From an uncultured Lachnospiraceae bacterium (GTDB lineage: Bacteria; Bacillota; Clostridia; Lachnospirales; Lachnospiraceae), in assembly GCA_910578715.1 (NCBI GenBank), contig CAJTRL010000001.1, positions 124,001 to 188,000 of the forward strand: a stretch of DNA of 64,000 nucleotides, given 5' to 3'. Positions within the stretch are counted from its first letter, which is position 1. Each line of letters begins with the position of its first letter. Made by a program: the position numbers and the translations under genes. Shown in pieces: positions 43,143 through 50,412 of the stretch. Under the pieces are notes generated by a model. That model saw only the letters and a program-made list of their open reading frames with translations. It ran no database searches and was not told where the DNA came from.

Positions 43143-43853
43143 AAAGGTCTGGTAGCTGTTATAAAAATCATAAAACTTTTTTCCCGTAAAAAATTCAGAG
43201 CAGAGGCGGGCATCCTTTCCCCGTATCTGGTAATTGCTCATAATCCACACGAAAAGCTGGCCGCCGCGAAGAAAGGCAAGGAGCCTTCCGGAAAGCTTAT
43301 AGTTTTTTACAGAACGGTGTTCTACCCGAAACTGCAGAACGGCCCGCACCTGTTTGTCGATAACTTTATCATCCTGTGATATCAGATAGACATCAAAACC
43401 GTACTTCCTGTGTTCCCGGAAAAACGCTATCCAGTCAAGACGGTCTTTTTTCGCCCAGTTCCGGTTATTAAACAGTTCCTGGCATTCGTCAAAAACAAGC
43501 AGCGTTTGATGTTCTTTAATATTGCCTTTCCAGTCGCGTTCATGAAACTGCATTGCATAAGAATAAAGCCCGTCCAGATAGGTGTAATGGTTTTCCGGGA
43601 TGGTTCCTTTAAACATCATGCCCCGCACCGGGTCAAAAGACTGTCTGGTTGTATAGCCGTTCGTCATCCATTCCCGGTTTCCGGCATAAATAAATTTGCC
43701 GAGCCTGTCCGGGTGTCTGGACTTTGCAAAGTACTGCTCATTTATTTCAAAGTTTGCAATGACGTTTTTCCCGGACCATATGGCGTCATGTATGACGGAA
43801 GCCATGTGGAGGGATTTCCCGGAACCGGGTGTTCCTGTATAGAAATAAATCAT
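43131..43853 (-). CDS. Zot-family phage assembly ATPase (pI-like)
   Basis: 240 residues from the ATG after GAAAGGGGAC; a start at 43880 is less well supported. It opens MIYFYTGTPGSGKSLHMASV, with Walker A at 7-14. Walker B is TLLVFDECQELF (about 117-127), followed by the family's FREHRKYGFDVYLISQ segment. A hydrophobic stretch near 190-206 (GRLLAFLRGGQLFVWIM) may contact the membrane. Zot/pI proteins drive assembly and extrusion of filamentous phage through the envelope; this is the strongest marker of the virion type. Confidence 0.93.
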   Translation of the reverse strand: MIYFYTGTPGSGKSLHMASVIHDAIWSGKNVIANFEINEQYFAKSRHPDRLGKFIYAGNREWMTNGYTTRQSFDPVRGMMFKGTIPENHYTYLDGLYSYAMQFHERDWKGNIKEHQTLLVFDECQELFNNRNWAKKDRLDWIAFFREHRKYGFDVYLISQDDKVIDKQVRAVLQFRVEHRSVKNYKLSGRLLAFLRGGQLFVWIMSNYQIRGKDARLCSEFFTGKKFYDFYNSYQTFHTG

Positions 43854-43872
43854 ATAGTCCCCTTTCTTTTTT

Positions 43873-44112
43873 TCAGGCAATAAGCTTGCCGATAATTAAA
43901 TCGAAAACGATTTTCTTAATGATGACAAAAAGGTAATAAAGAGCAATGGCGGCAACCCAGACTTCGGTTATCTTAAAACAGACATCAAAGGGTATAAACC
44001 AGTTGAGCCAGTGGAGAAAATCAAACTGATAGCCGGAAAAAAATGTCTGAAACGGGGAATCCGGAAGCAGGGCATAGATGCCTGAAAAAAATGATTTAAT
44101 AACTTCGAGCAT
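43873..44112 (-). CDS. Inovirus-like small membrane protein (pVI-like position)
   Basis: 79 residues with a hydrophobic middle (FLHWLNWFIPFDVCFKITEVWVAAIALYYLFVIIKKIV). The LNWFIPF...W...YY arrangement directly beside Zot is typical of the small membrane protein encoded between the attachment gene and Zot in many inovirus prophages. AGGAGG precedes the ATG. Probably a tip or assembly component. Confidence 0.7.
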   Translation of the reverse strand: MLEVIKSFFSGIYALLPDSPFQTFFSGYQFDFLHWLNWFIPFDVCFKITEVWVAAIALYYLFVIIKKIVFDLIIGKLIA

Positions 44113-44115
44113 GAA

Positions 44116-45801
44116 TCATTCCTCCTTTTTTGTGCTGGCAATGCCGGCCGTCATTTTGATAAGTCCGACCGCATAAGTCAGGGAGAGGACGGCGCGGAAG
44201 ATGTCGGAAAGATACTGGTAATCAGAAAAATCAACGACAAAGTCATAGTGTATGTCCAGACCGACAGCGGAAACGCCGATGTCAATAGGAACTTCAAAGC
44301 GCGGGACTTCCGGTTCTGCGGCAAAAAGGGTCACGAAGGCAAGAATATCCCACGGGACGCTGAATGGAAATTTCTTTTTCAGAAGGCCTGCGGAGTCATC
44401 GAGGGCGGAAGAGAGGGTTGAGACGGCGGACTCCATGCCGTCATCCGCATCGCTGATGATGTCGTGTATCAGGTCGAGCCAGTCAGCCACGGCATCCACG
44501 CCGTTGATAACGGTATCGATAACTGTCCAGCGTTTGATGGATTTAAGCTGTTGAAGCATATCTGCCAGTTTGTCGTATATTTTTTCCAGCCAGCCGATGA
44601 TGCTGGAAGGGGTGGAGTCAGAACCGGGGCCGGAGCCGGAACCGCCGCTGCCATCGGAAGCGTTTAGAATCTTATCAACGAGTTTTTCTAAATCTTCTTC
44701 GGTTAAATTTCCTTCATTCTCGCCAATCAAATCTTTTAATTTGTCGAAAAGTTTATCAGAATCCGTATTTATGTATTTTTCTAAATCATCGAAAGATACT
44801 TTTATCTCACCAATATCATCATAGAAGCCGGAACCAAAGTAGACGCCCCTCTGGCCGGCTGTATAATTTTTCAAAGCATTCAGGGAATTAAATACCCTCA
44901 GTTTGCGGCCGTCGGTGGAATATAAGAAAAAGCCGCTGAAGTTTTTTGAAAAATTAATCTTAGGATTCCAACCAATATATCCATAGCTATTTGATAAATC
45001 GGAAACTTGACCGCCAGTTTTTACAGGACATTCATCAAGAGACGTTATGACCTTATATGCTGTATGGCCATCCTCGGTATTATAATAAACTTTACAATCA
45101 AAAGTTTTGTACGTTAAACTTTCCCACGAAAGGGAATCATAAAACCAAACTTTTGAAAAATAAGGACTATTATAGTTAGAAGCTTTGACAAATGATACAG
45201 GGCCGGGAGATTGTGTGCTTTTTACTGTATCACTATCAAACGGCAAGCTAAAAGAAAAAGATAAACTCTGGTCACAAATATTACCACCCACACCGCCGCC
45301 AGTGGCGCAAATAACCCCGGCTTCATGCACTAAATTTCTGAAAGAGTGATAAACATAACCCGAACGGAAATCCGAAGCGGATAAATCATTTATATTTGTC
45401 GTAGGAATTAGTGTGAAACCGTTAGTTTCTTCGGCGTATTCAATAAGGGCTTGTTTCATGTATGCGGTTAAATCCTCGGAAAATGTAATAGAATTATCAT
45501 TAGAATCAACAGATATTTGTTCCTTTAACCAACCACTATCATCCCATAATGATTTAAAGTCATAATAATTTGCAACAAATTGAGAAAAATCACCACTATA
45601 CACAGTTGAAAGAGAAGTTGCAATATAACCAAAAGTTGCCATAATTTCACCTTCCGCTTCTTCCCAAGTCGCTTCTTTCCAAGACATATCAGACCAATCA
45701 AATTTAGGAAAAGCAGAAACATTTAAAGTACAATTACACACAGAAAAAAAGAATAAAAAAAATGATAATATAAGTGAAGATATTCGAACTTTTATATTCA
45801 T
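44116..45801 (-). CDS. Adsorption protein candidate (pIII-like)
   Basis: 561 residues. A signal peptide (LILSFFLFFFSVCNCTLNVSA, about 10-30) is followed by a ~350-residue extracellular part with aromatic-rich strands. A Gly/Ser linker (GSGGSGSGPGS, about 390-402) comes next, then an amphipathic helical region and a C-terminal transmembrane helix (about 535-553) with a basic tail. This order mirrors pIII of filamentous phages: exported receptor-binding domains, glycine linker, C-terminal anchor. No sequence family was recognised. GGGGG precedes the ATG. Confidence 0.75.
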   Translation of the reverse strand: MNIKVRISSLILSFFLFFFSVCNCTLNVSAFPKFDWSDMSWKEATWEEAEGEIMATFGYIATSLSTVYSGDFSQFVANYYDFKSLWDDSGWLKEQISVDSNDNSITFSEDLTAYMKQALIEYAEETNGFTLIPTTNINDLSASDFRSGYVYHSFRNLVHEAGVICATGGGVGGNICDQSLSFSFSLPFDSDTVKSTQSPGPVSFVKASNYNSPYFSKVWFYDSLSWESLTYKTFDCKVYYNTEDGHTAYKVITSLDECPVKTGGQVSDLSNSYGYIGWNPKINFSKNFSGFFLYSTDGRKLRVFNSLNALKNYTAGQRGVYFGSGFYDDIGEIKVSFDDLEKYINTDSDKLFDKLKDLIGENEGNLTEEDLEKLVDKILNASDGSGGSGSGPGSDSTPSSIIGWLEKIYDKLADMLQQLKSIKRWTVIDTVINGVDAVADWLDLIHDIISDADDGMESAVSTLSSALDDSAGLLKKKFPFSVPWDILAFVTLFAAEPEVPRFEVPIDIGVSAVGLDIHYDFVVDFSDYQYLSDIFRAVLSLTYAVGLIKMTAGIASTKKEE

Positions 45802-45818
45802 AAATCCCCCTAATAATA

Positions 45819-45849
45819 AAAAGAACAGGATAATAATTCCTGTTCTTTA
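45819..45849 (-). terminator. Terminator between coat-region genes and the pIII-like gene
   Basis: On the minus strand AAAGAACAGG pairs with CCTGTTCTTT across a short AT loop and is followed by TTATT. It lies 18 bases before the pIII-like start. A terminator at this place is also found between genes VIII and III of Ff phages. Confidence 0.75.
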
Positions 45850-45899
45850 ATAAGTATAGATTCGCTACAATAAAGACAATTTTTACAATCACTAAATTT

Positions 45900-46022
45900 C
45901 TATCTTTTAGTATTTCTAATTGCTTTAACCAATAAAATAATAATAAGTATCGGTATAGCAAGAGAAATAAATATGAAAAGTAGTAAAATAAAAATGACTA
46001 TAATAGGGCCTAAAAAACGCAT
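45900..46022 (-). CDS. 40-residue membrane protein
   Basis: ATG 5 bases after AGGAGGT. MRFLGPIIVIFILLLFIFISLAIP and more hydrophobic residues, ending in a basic tail (KAIRNTKR). One or two helices. Probable minor virion or assembly component by position. Confidence 0.6.
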   Translation of the reverse strand: MRFLGPIIVIFILLLFIFISLAIPILIIILLVKAIRNTKR

Positions 46023-46142
46023 ATCATACCTCCTATTTTACAATAAGAGTATAACAGGATTTTAATATTCAGTTAATGACCCCGGCAAAAATAGCAGGGT
46101 TTTGAGCAAAAATAACATGCCTTTTATATAAATACCTCTATT

Positions 46143-46277
46143 TTATTCCGTGCCATCCTCTTCCCGTATCTGTTCGCCCCGTACCATATCGATAACGATA
46201 TACAGAACTGTCAGGAAAGCTGACAAGGGAAGCGCTAACAGCGATATGATAAATACGATTGTTTTCAAAATGGACAT
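46143..46277 (-). CDS. 44-residue membrane protein
   Basis: ATG after GAAGGTGG; an upstream in-frame ATG at 46328 lacks a ribosome site. One long helix (LKTIVFIISLLALPLSAFLTVLYIVI) and an acidic tail (EQIREEDGTE). Probable minor virion component by position. Confidence 0.6.
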   Translation of the reverse strand: MSILKTIVFIISLLALPLSAFLTVLYIVIDMVRGEQIREEDGTE

Positions 46278-46340
46278 CTTTCCACCTTCTTTATAATACC
46301 GGGGAACAAAAGCCTGCTCCCCGGTCATGTATGCCGCCCT

Positions 46341-46544
46341 CTAATGTGTCAAAGCGTTGAAAAACTTCATCACGATTTTAATCACTTTCGGAGCCGCCCA
46401 GATACCGAGTGCAATCGGCACGGCAATCAGTGCATACTTTGCAAAATCAGCAGAAATCCCGTTCAGGGAAGTTGTGATTGCGTTTGAGAAATCAAGAGAA
46501 GTTGACACTCCGGACTCTAACAATGCAGGAATACCCATATCCAT
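46341..46544 (-). CDS. Probable major coat protein (pVIII-like)
   Basis: 67 residues, AGGAGG before the ATG. A mildly polar N-terminal half is followed by a hydrophobic helix (YALIAVPIALGIWAAP, about 37-52) and a short amphipathic basic C-terminus with Lys at 53, 56 and 60. This is the plan of inovirus major coat proteins, where C-terminal lysines contact DNA. No clear cleavable signal peptide is seen. It lies upstream of the terminator, in the expected place for high expression. Confidence 0.75.
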   Translation of the reverse strand: MDMGIPALLESGVSTSLDFSNAITTSLNGISADFAKYALIAVPIALGIWAAPKVIKIVMKFFNALTH

Positions 46545-46601
46545 TTACCTCCTTTCCTAATCTGTGCGCACTTTATATCAACAGACTGTATCTGTTAATA
46601 A

Positions 46602-46748
46602 CTACTGAACCTCAAAAAATGTCTGCACTTTGAAAAGCGCATATCCCAGTACAGCGGAAAAGCCGCCGAGCAGAAAGCCCAGTCCGGAACCGATTCCAAT
46701 CATTACAGGGAGAAATTCTTTTAAAAACTCCATTACATGTTCTGTCAT
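46602..46748 (-). CDS. 48-residue membrane protein
   Basis: ATG after AGGAGG, overlapping the stop of the preceding gene (ATGA). Sequence with a Gly-rich helix (MIGIGSGLGFLLGGFSAVLGY). It could be a minor coat protein of pVII/pIX type. Confidence 0.6.
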   Translation of the reverse strand: MTEHVMEFLKEFLPVMIGIGSGLGFLLGGFSAVLGYALFKVQTFFEVQ

Positions 46749-47734
46749 TTGAACCTCCTGAAAAACTCCGCAAATGTGATTTCCGCAAGCATCGCAATCA
46801 TGACAACGCAGAGTATGACGGATGTCCCTGTGTCCGCTGACTGGAGCATGAGCATTTCTTCCCGGTAATCCGCCATCAGCAGATATTCCTGTTTGCCGGC
46901 TGCGGATATATCCGATAAAACTGTGCCTGCGGATTCCAGCTGCGTTAATATCTGCTGTATCGTTTCATTGTCCGGACCGGTTCCGGGCGTTGGTTCCGGT
47001 TCCGGTGTTTCGACAGGGCTTTCTGAATCGTATAAAAGTTCAGCGTCAGCGCCTTCCCCGCTGTAAACGTACCGGATATAAAAAGACTGTAAATTCCCGT
47101 CAATGACGTCCGTTTCCATCTTTTCAAAACCGCTTTTAAATGCTTCCGGGCTGTCATATGTAAAACCGACATAGGTGGAATACCCGGTTGCGGTTGTAAT
47201 GCCGTAAGTAACCCTTACAGGGTAAGAAAATCCTTCATAGCCGGGAAGAATGACGGAAGAGCGTTCAATACTGTTTTCTTCCATTTCTTCTTCCGGTACA
47301 AGCATCAAAGCAAGGGTGTCAAGCCGTTCAAGCACTTCATCCATGCGCTGTGTTTTTTCGATGCTTTCCGTCAGTTCTCCAAAATAACCGGAAAAATCAA
47401 TTTCCGTATTCGTTTCTTTTTCCTCTTCCTGTTCCGGTTCTGGATTAACGGGAATATCCGGTATTATGGAAATATCCGGTATTTTATCCGGTGGATTTTC
47501 CGGTTCCAGAGGAGCCGGGGCGTCAGGTGGAAGGCCGCCGGAAATATCCTGTCCGGGATTTTCCGGTTTTGGCATGTCTGGTTCTGGCGTTTCCGGTGTC
47601 TGGCCGTCTGTTTCCGTTTCATCCGTATCGCCTGACTCTTCTGGTATCTCCGGTATTGGTTCCGATGCTTCCGGCTGTTGCATGTCTGTTTCCAAAAGGT
47701 CTGTGTTTTCCAGTGTTGTTTCTGTTGTTTCCAT
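46745..47734 (-). CDS. Pro/Glu-rich protein with C-terminal membrane anchor
   Basis: 329 residues. Residues 1-115 are a disordered, acidic, proline-rich region (many PE and PDIP units). A structured domain (about 150-235) includes GYEGFSYPVRVTYGITTATG. A second Pro/Glu linker (ETPEPEPTPG) follows, and a transmembrane helix lies at about 303-321. No N-terminal signal peptide is obvious, so topology is uncertain. It sits in the structural gene block and may be a second tip protein. Confidence 0.65.
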   Translation of the reverse strand: METTETTLENTDLLETDMQQPEASEPIPEIPEESGDTDETETDGQTPETPEPDMPKPENPGQDISGGLPPDAPAPLEPENPPDKIPDISIIPDIPVNPEPEQEEEKETNTEIDFSGYFGELTESIEKTQRMDEVLERLDTLALMLVPEEEMEENSIERSSVILPGYEGFSYPVRVTYGITTATGYSTYVGFTYDSPEAFKSGFEKMETDVIDGNLQSFYIRYVYSGEGADAELLYDSESPVETPEPEPTPGTGPDNETIQQILTQLESAGTVLSDISAAGKQEYLLMADYREEMLMLQSADTGTSVILCVVMIAMLAEITFAEFFRRFK

Positions 47735-47746
47735 ATCCTCACCGCC

Positions 47747-48064
47747 TTAACAGGTATATCTCACAAGGTATACAAGCACAAAGCCTGTTGAATGAAATTC
47801 AACGTCTGCCCGGCGGCCTTGTCTCGATAATCCGGCGAGACACTGTTCCAGCCTGAGCTCCATCATGTTTTCCAGTTCTTTTGTGCTTCCAAAGTCTTTT
47901 GCATTGAAAGCAAGTATTTTATATACGACTGCTTCCGCTTTTACAGGTTCCGGCAGTTCCTGCTGTTTTTTCCGGGGACGTAATGTGAATTTTTCTGCAA
48001 GTCTTTTCCGGAAAATAAAACAGAACAAAAGGAACATGCCTGATAAAAGAAATAAATAATCCAT
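47747..48064 (-). CDS. Membrane protein with basic linker (105 aa)
   Basis: ATG after GGAAAGGAAA; an alternative ATG at 48088 overlaps the preceding stop. One N-terminal helix (YLFLLSGMFLLFCFIF), a basic segment (RLAEKFTLRPRKKQQ), then a soluble ~65-residue domain. Unknown role in the phage. Confidence 0.55.
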   Translation of the reverse strand: MDYLFLLSGMFLLFCFIFRKRLAEKFTLRPRKKQQELPEPVKAEAVVYKILAFNAKDFGSTKELENMMELRLEQCLAGLSRQGRRADVEFHSTGFVLVYLVRYTC

Positions 48065-48087
48065 ACCCGTTTTCCTTTCCACAGGCA

Positions 48088-48387
48088 TTATTTGGCTGTG
48101 TCTTTTGTATCTTTGACAGTGCCGACTCTGGCATTATCGACAGGCTTTAATACGACAACATCCGAAAGCGTTGCTTTTCCCTCGAATCCCGGTTCGTACA
48201 TAAAGTCGCATTCGTCGCCCGGCTTTAAGTTATAGTCTTTATACGAAAACTCTGAACCAACTACCATGCCGATGCAGTCGCTGTTTTGCATTTCATAATC
48301 TGTAAAAGCCTTCTGGAAATAGTACTGGCAGAAATCTTTTCCGTTTTTGGTTTTTGCTTTTTTGATTCCGATGATGAATACTTTCAT
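48088..48387 (-). CDS. Candidate ssDNA-binding protein (gV-like)
   Basis: 99 residues, soluble, rich in strands and aromatic residues (MKVFIIGIKKAKTKNGKDF, then FSYKDYNLKPGDECDF). Size, strand pattern and position fit the small OB-fold ssDNA-binding proteins of filamentous phages. This is inference: no sequence signature proves it. Confidence 0.5.
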   Translation of the reverse strand: MKVFIIGIKKAKTKNGKDFCQYYFQKAFTDYEMQNSDCIGMVVGSEFSYKDYNLKPGDECDFMYEPGFEGKATLSDVVVLKPVDNARVGTVKDTKDTAK

Positions 48388-48461
48388 GTCTTTTTCCTCT
48401 TTTCTTTCTTCTCTTCTTTTTCTTTGTTCTTTTTATAATAAATGTGCACTTTATTATCTTT

Positions 48462-48641
48462 TTAATATGCGTCTGCTGCATACAGCCGGCAGTTTCCCAT
48501 ATCCGCATAGATTTCATAGCCTGAATATTCCCGGTCAGTTCCGCAGTAGACTGCCTGCATCCGAAAAAGTTCATCTTTTTCTATATGCTGTATACATCTT
48601 ATTTCTCCGTTTATCTGTACCGCTACTGGAAAGGTCAGCAT
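48462..48641 (-). CDS. Small soluble prophage protein (59 aa)
   Basis: ATG after GGAGAAAAACA, overlapping the end of the preceding gene by 7 bases. Sequence LTFPVAVQINGEIRCIQHIE and YSGYEIYADMGNCRLYAADAY. No family recognised. Confidence 0.55.
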   Translation of the reverse strand: MLTFPVAVQINGEIRCIQHIEKDELFRMQAVYCGTDREYSGYEIYADMGNCRLYAADAY

Positions 48642-48838
48642 TGTTTTTCTCCAATTTTAATATCACAATACTCTGTGCCAAAAAGAGCGCAGTCTTCACA
48701 ACCCTTATAAAAAATACATTCATCACAATTCCTTACCACATCCATACCTCTTTCGGCGTATTCCTCAGCGTTTGCTTTTGAACATGTACCGTTTACACAA
48801 GAAACTCCTACATATCCTTCACATATTTTTCTATTCAT
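48635..48838 (-). CDS. Cysteine-rich small prophage protein (67 aa)
   Basis: ATG after GGAGG; an upstream in-frame start at 48883 is unlikely. Nine Cys in 67 residues, arranged as CEGYVGVSC, C, CDEC, CEDC and C, which suggests metal binding. First gene of the leftward structural operon. Confidence 0.6.
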   Translation of the reverse strand: MNRKICEGYVGVSCVNGTCSKANAEEYAERGMDVVRNCDECIFYKGCEDCALFGTEYCDIKIGEKQC

Positions 48839-48994
48839 TAACATTCCTCCGGGGACTGCAGAGCAGATAAACAAGTCATCCACCCTGCATAATGAACAAC
48901 AAAGTCCTTCTTATGGGACTTAATATGTGGTGTTCTAAAAGCAAAAACCCTGCCACAGACTAATACCTTTAAAAACCACGGTAAGAAAGGGGGT

Positions 48995-49156
48995 ATGATT
49001 TTGGAAAACATTTTAATAATGTGTGTTGAATCCGTTCTTCTAGGGTGTAAGGTTGGACTTAACATCTTCTGGAATACACTCACAACACATCCACTATTAT
49101 TCGTGTTCTTCGCTTTCCTTCTCCTGAGAAAACTAATACATAGATTTTCTCATTAA
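48995..49156 (+). CDS. 53-residue hydrophobic protein on the opposite strand
   Basis: ATG after AAAGGGGG. It holds an N-terminal Cys-containing helix and a second helix (LLFVFFAFLLLRKL), ending in a basic tail. It runs against the structural genes, towards the right prophage end, and is followed by a hairpin terminator. Possibly a lysogeny or exclusion protein; this is speculation. Confidence 0.5.
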   Translation: MILENILIMCVESVLLGCKVGLNIFWNTLTTHPLLFVFFAFLLLRKLIHRFSH

Positions 49157-49164
49157 ATATCCCT

Positions 49165-49190
49165 TTCCCCGGTTATAGGCCGGGGAATTT
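49165..49190 (+). terminator. Terminator at the right prophage end
   Basis: TTCCCCGG/CCGGGGAA with loop TTATAGG and a TTTCTTTC tail. Confidence 0.75.
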
Positions 49191-49218
49191 CTTTCTTGAT
49201 TTTAATTTTACAACCGAC

Positions 49219-49234
49219 ACAATAACTGGCGCAA
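49219..49234. repeat. Right direct repeat of the prophage (candidate attR)
   Basis: ACAATAACTGGCGCAA, identical to 39159-39174. Confidence 0.65.
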
Positions 49235-49307
49235 AGAAAAACCGCTTTACATTTCCCCGCTTTTATGATAAATTATAACAGTATAAAGTTCATCGTACTG
49301 GTAGTAC

Positions 49308-49351
49308 AAAAGTGCCGCTTATATTGCCAACGCAATATCAGGGCACTTTTT
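49308..49351 (+). terminator. Strong terminator between prophage and methyltransferase gene
   Basis: AAAAGTGCC/GGCACTTTT encloses ATATTGC/GCAATAT, followed by T. A TTTACA (49245) with a TAAATT-like -10 lies just upstream, and GTACT/AGTAC forms a small hairpin between them. It may be a short leader or small RNA. Confidence 0.75.
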
Positions 49352-49452
49352 GCATTTATGGAATATGCCGGTCCGGTGAAAGGATAGAGCCGTCAGAAGG
49401 AAAATAGAAGGGGCAGAGAAAAAGAGCAAAGCGAAAGGGCAAAGAGAAAGGC

Positions 49453-50259
49453 ATGGATATTCCTATGGAAGAAAAGAGCATCGTGGAGGCGTTTTATCAG
49501 AAAATGGATGAAGAAGAGCGGCTGGCGGACCGGGCAGGCTGTGTGGAATATACAACGACGATGGCGTATATTCATAAATATTTACGTCCTGGCATGCGGA
49601 TTGCGGAAATCGGCGCGGGAACCGGAAGATACTCGCTTGCTTTGGCAAGAGAGGGGCACCGGGTAGAAGCGGTGGAGCTGGTGCAGCGCAATATTCAGAT
49701 ATTTCAAAGTAAGCGAAAGGCGGAGGACGATATTCGTATTTTCCAGGGAAATGCGATGGAACTTTCCTTTTTTGCCGATGAAAGCATGGATATGACGCTG
49801 CTTCTCGGCCCGATGTATCATCTTTTCAGTGAAGAGCACAAAAAAAAGGCATTGGCGGAGGCGGTACGGATTACCAGGCCGGGCGGCATTCTGATGGCTG
49901 CATACTGTCTGAACGAAGCGACGGTGCTGCAGTATTGTTTCGGAAGAAAAACTATCTGGGAGGATATGCAAAAAGGGCTGCTCGACGATAATTTCGTATG
50001 GCGGGCCAATGAGAACGACGCTTTTTCGCTGGTGCGTCCGGCGGATATCAGGGCGCTTATGAAAGCGTTTCCGGCAGAGCGCCTTCATCTTGTCGCAACG
50101 GATGGTGCGTCAAGGTATTTGGACGGTATGCTGGAAGAGATGGATGAAGGGATGTTTCGGAAATACCTGGACTATCATTTTTCAATTTGTGAGCGCGAAG
50201 ACCTGATAGGGGCTTCCAATCATGTGCTGGATGTTTTGAGGAAAGACTGTACAAGATGA
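49453..50259 (+). CDS. Class I SAM-dependent methyltransferase
   Basis: 268 residues. Motif I is IAEIGAGTGRYSLALAREGHRVEAVE, motif II region MTLLLGPMYHLF, and the post-motif RITRPGGILMAAYC. The substrate is unknown; the fold is of the UbiE/small-molecule type. It is the first host gene after the prophage and has its own terminator. Confidence 0.88.
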   Translation: MDIPMEEKSIVEAFYQKMDEEERLADRAGCVEYTTTMAYIHKYLRPGMRIAEIGAGTGRYSLALAREGHRVEAVELVQRNIQIFQSKRKAEDDIRIFQGNAMELSFFADESMDMTLLLGPMYHLFSEEHKKKALAEAVRITRPGGILMAAYCLNEATVLQYCFGRKTIWEDMQKGLLDDNFVWRANENDAFSLVRPADIRALMKAFPAERLHLVATDGASRYLDGMLEEMDEGMFRKYLDYHFSICEREDLIGASNHVLDVLRKDCTR

Positions 50260-50293
50260 TGTATAATGATTCAAAATACAACTACTGGTTATG

Positions 50294-50337
50294 AGTGATT
50301 GCTGTTTGATTTACCGGCAATCACTTTTATTTTTTTC
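50294..50337 (+). terminator. Terminator after the methyltransferase gene
   Basis: AGTGATTGC/GCAATCACT with a 14-base loop, followed by TTTATTTTTTT. Confidence 0.85.
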
Positions 50338-50412
50338 TTGAATAGTGGGTATTATAAAAGGTTTAATGATTCAGCCGGAGCCGCTTTACGCCCAGCGGCT
50401 CCGAAACAGATT

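Larger units (their letters stand above)
39159..49234. mobile_element. Inovirus-like filamentous prophage with CRESS-type replication module
   Basis: Bounded by 16-bp direct repeats. Contents from left: IS30-type transposase, large inverted repeats, three tiny plus-strand genes, HUH-S3H Rep, an origin with nonamer loop and iterons, Zot-type assembly ATPase, small membrane proteins, an adsorption-like protein, a terminator, more tiny membrane proteins including a likely major coat protein, a Pro-rich C-anchored protein, a candidate ssDNA-binding protein and a Cys-rich protein. The order Zot - small membrane protein - large attachment-like protein - coat resembles filamentous phage genomes read backwards. 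The size (about 10 kb) fits inovirus prophages. Boundaries are inferred from the repeats only. Confidence 0.85.

Noticed and set aside
42902..43213. An open frame of 103 codons on the minus strand
   Set aside because: It overlaps the 3' end of the Zot gene in another frame and is formed by the GC-rich hairpins and origin arm; composition is unlike a protein.
45734..45961. A 75-codon hydrophobic frame on the minus strand
   Set aside because: It overlaps the signal peptide of the pIII-like gene and the 40-codon membrane gene, which both have better ribosome sites.
46341..46544. The 67-residue hydrophobic protein as a holin
   Set aside because: Its C-terminal lysines, single helix and place in a Zot-containing operon fit a filamentous coat protein; filamentous phages do not lyse.
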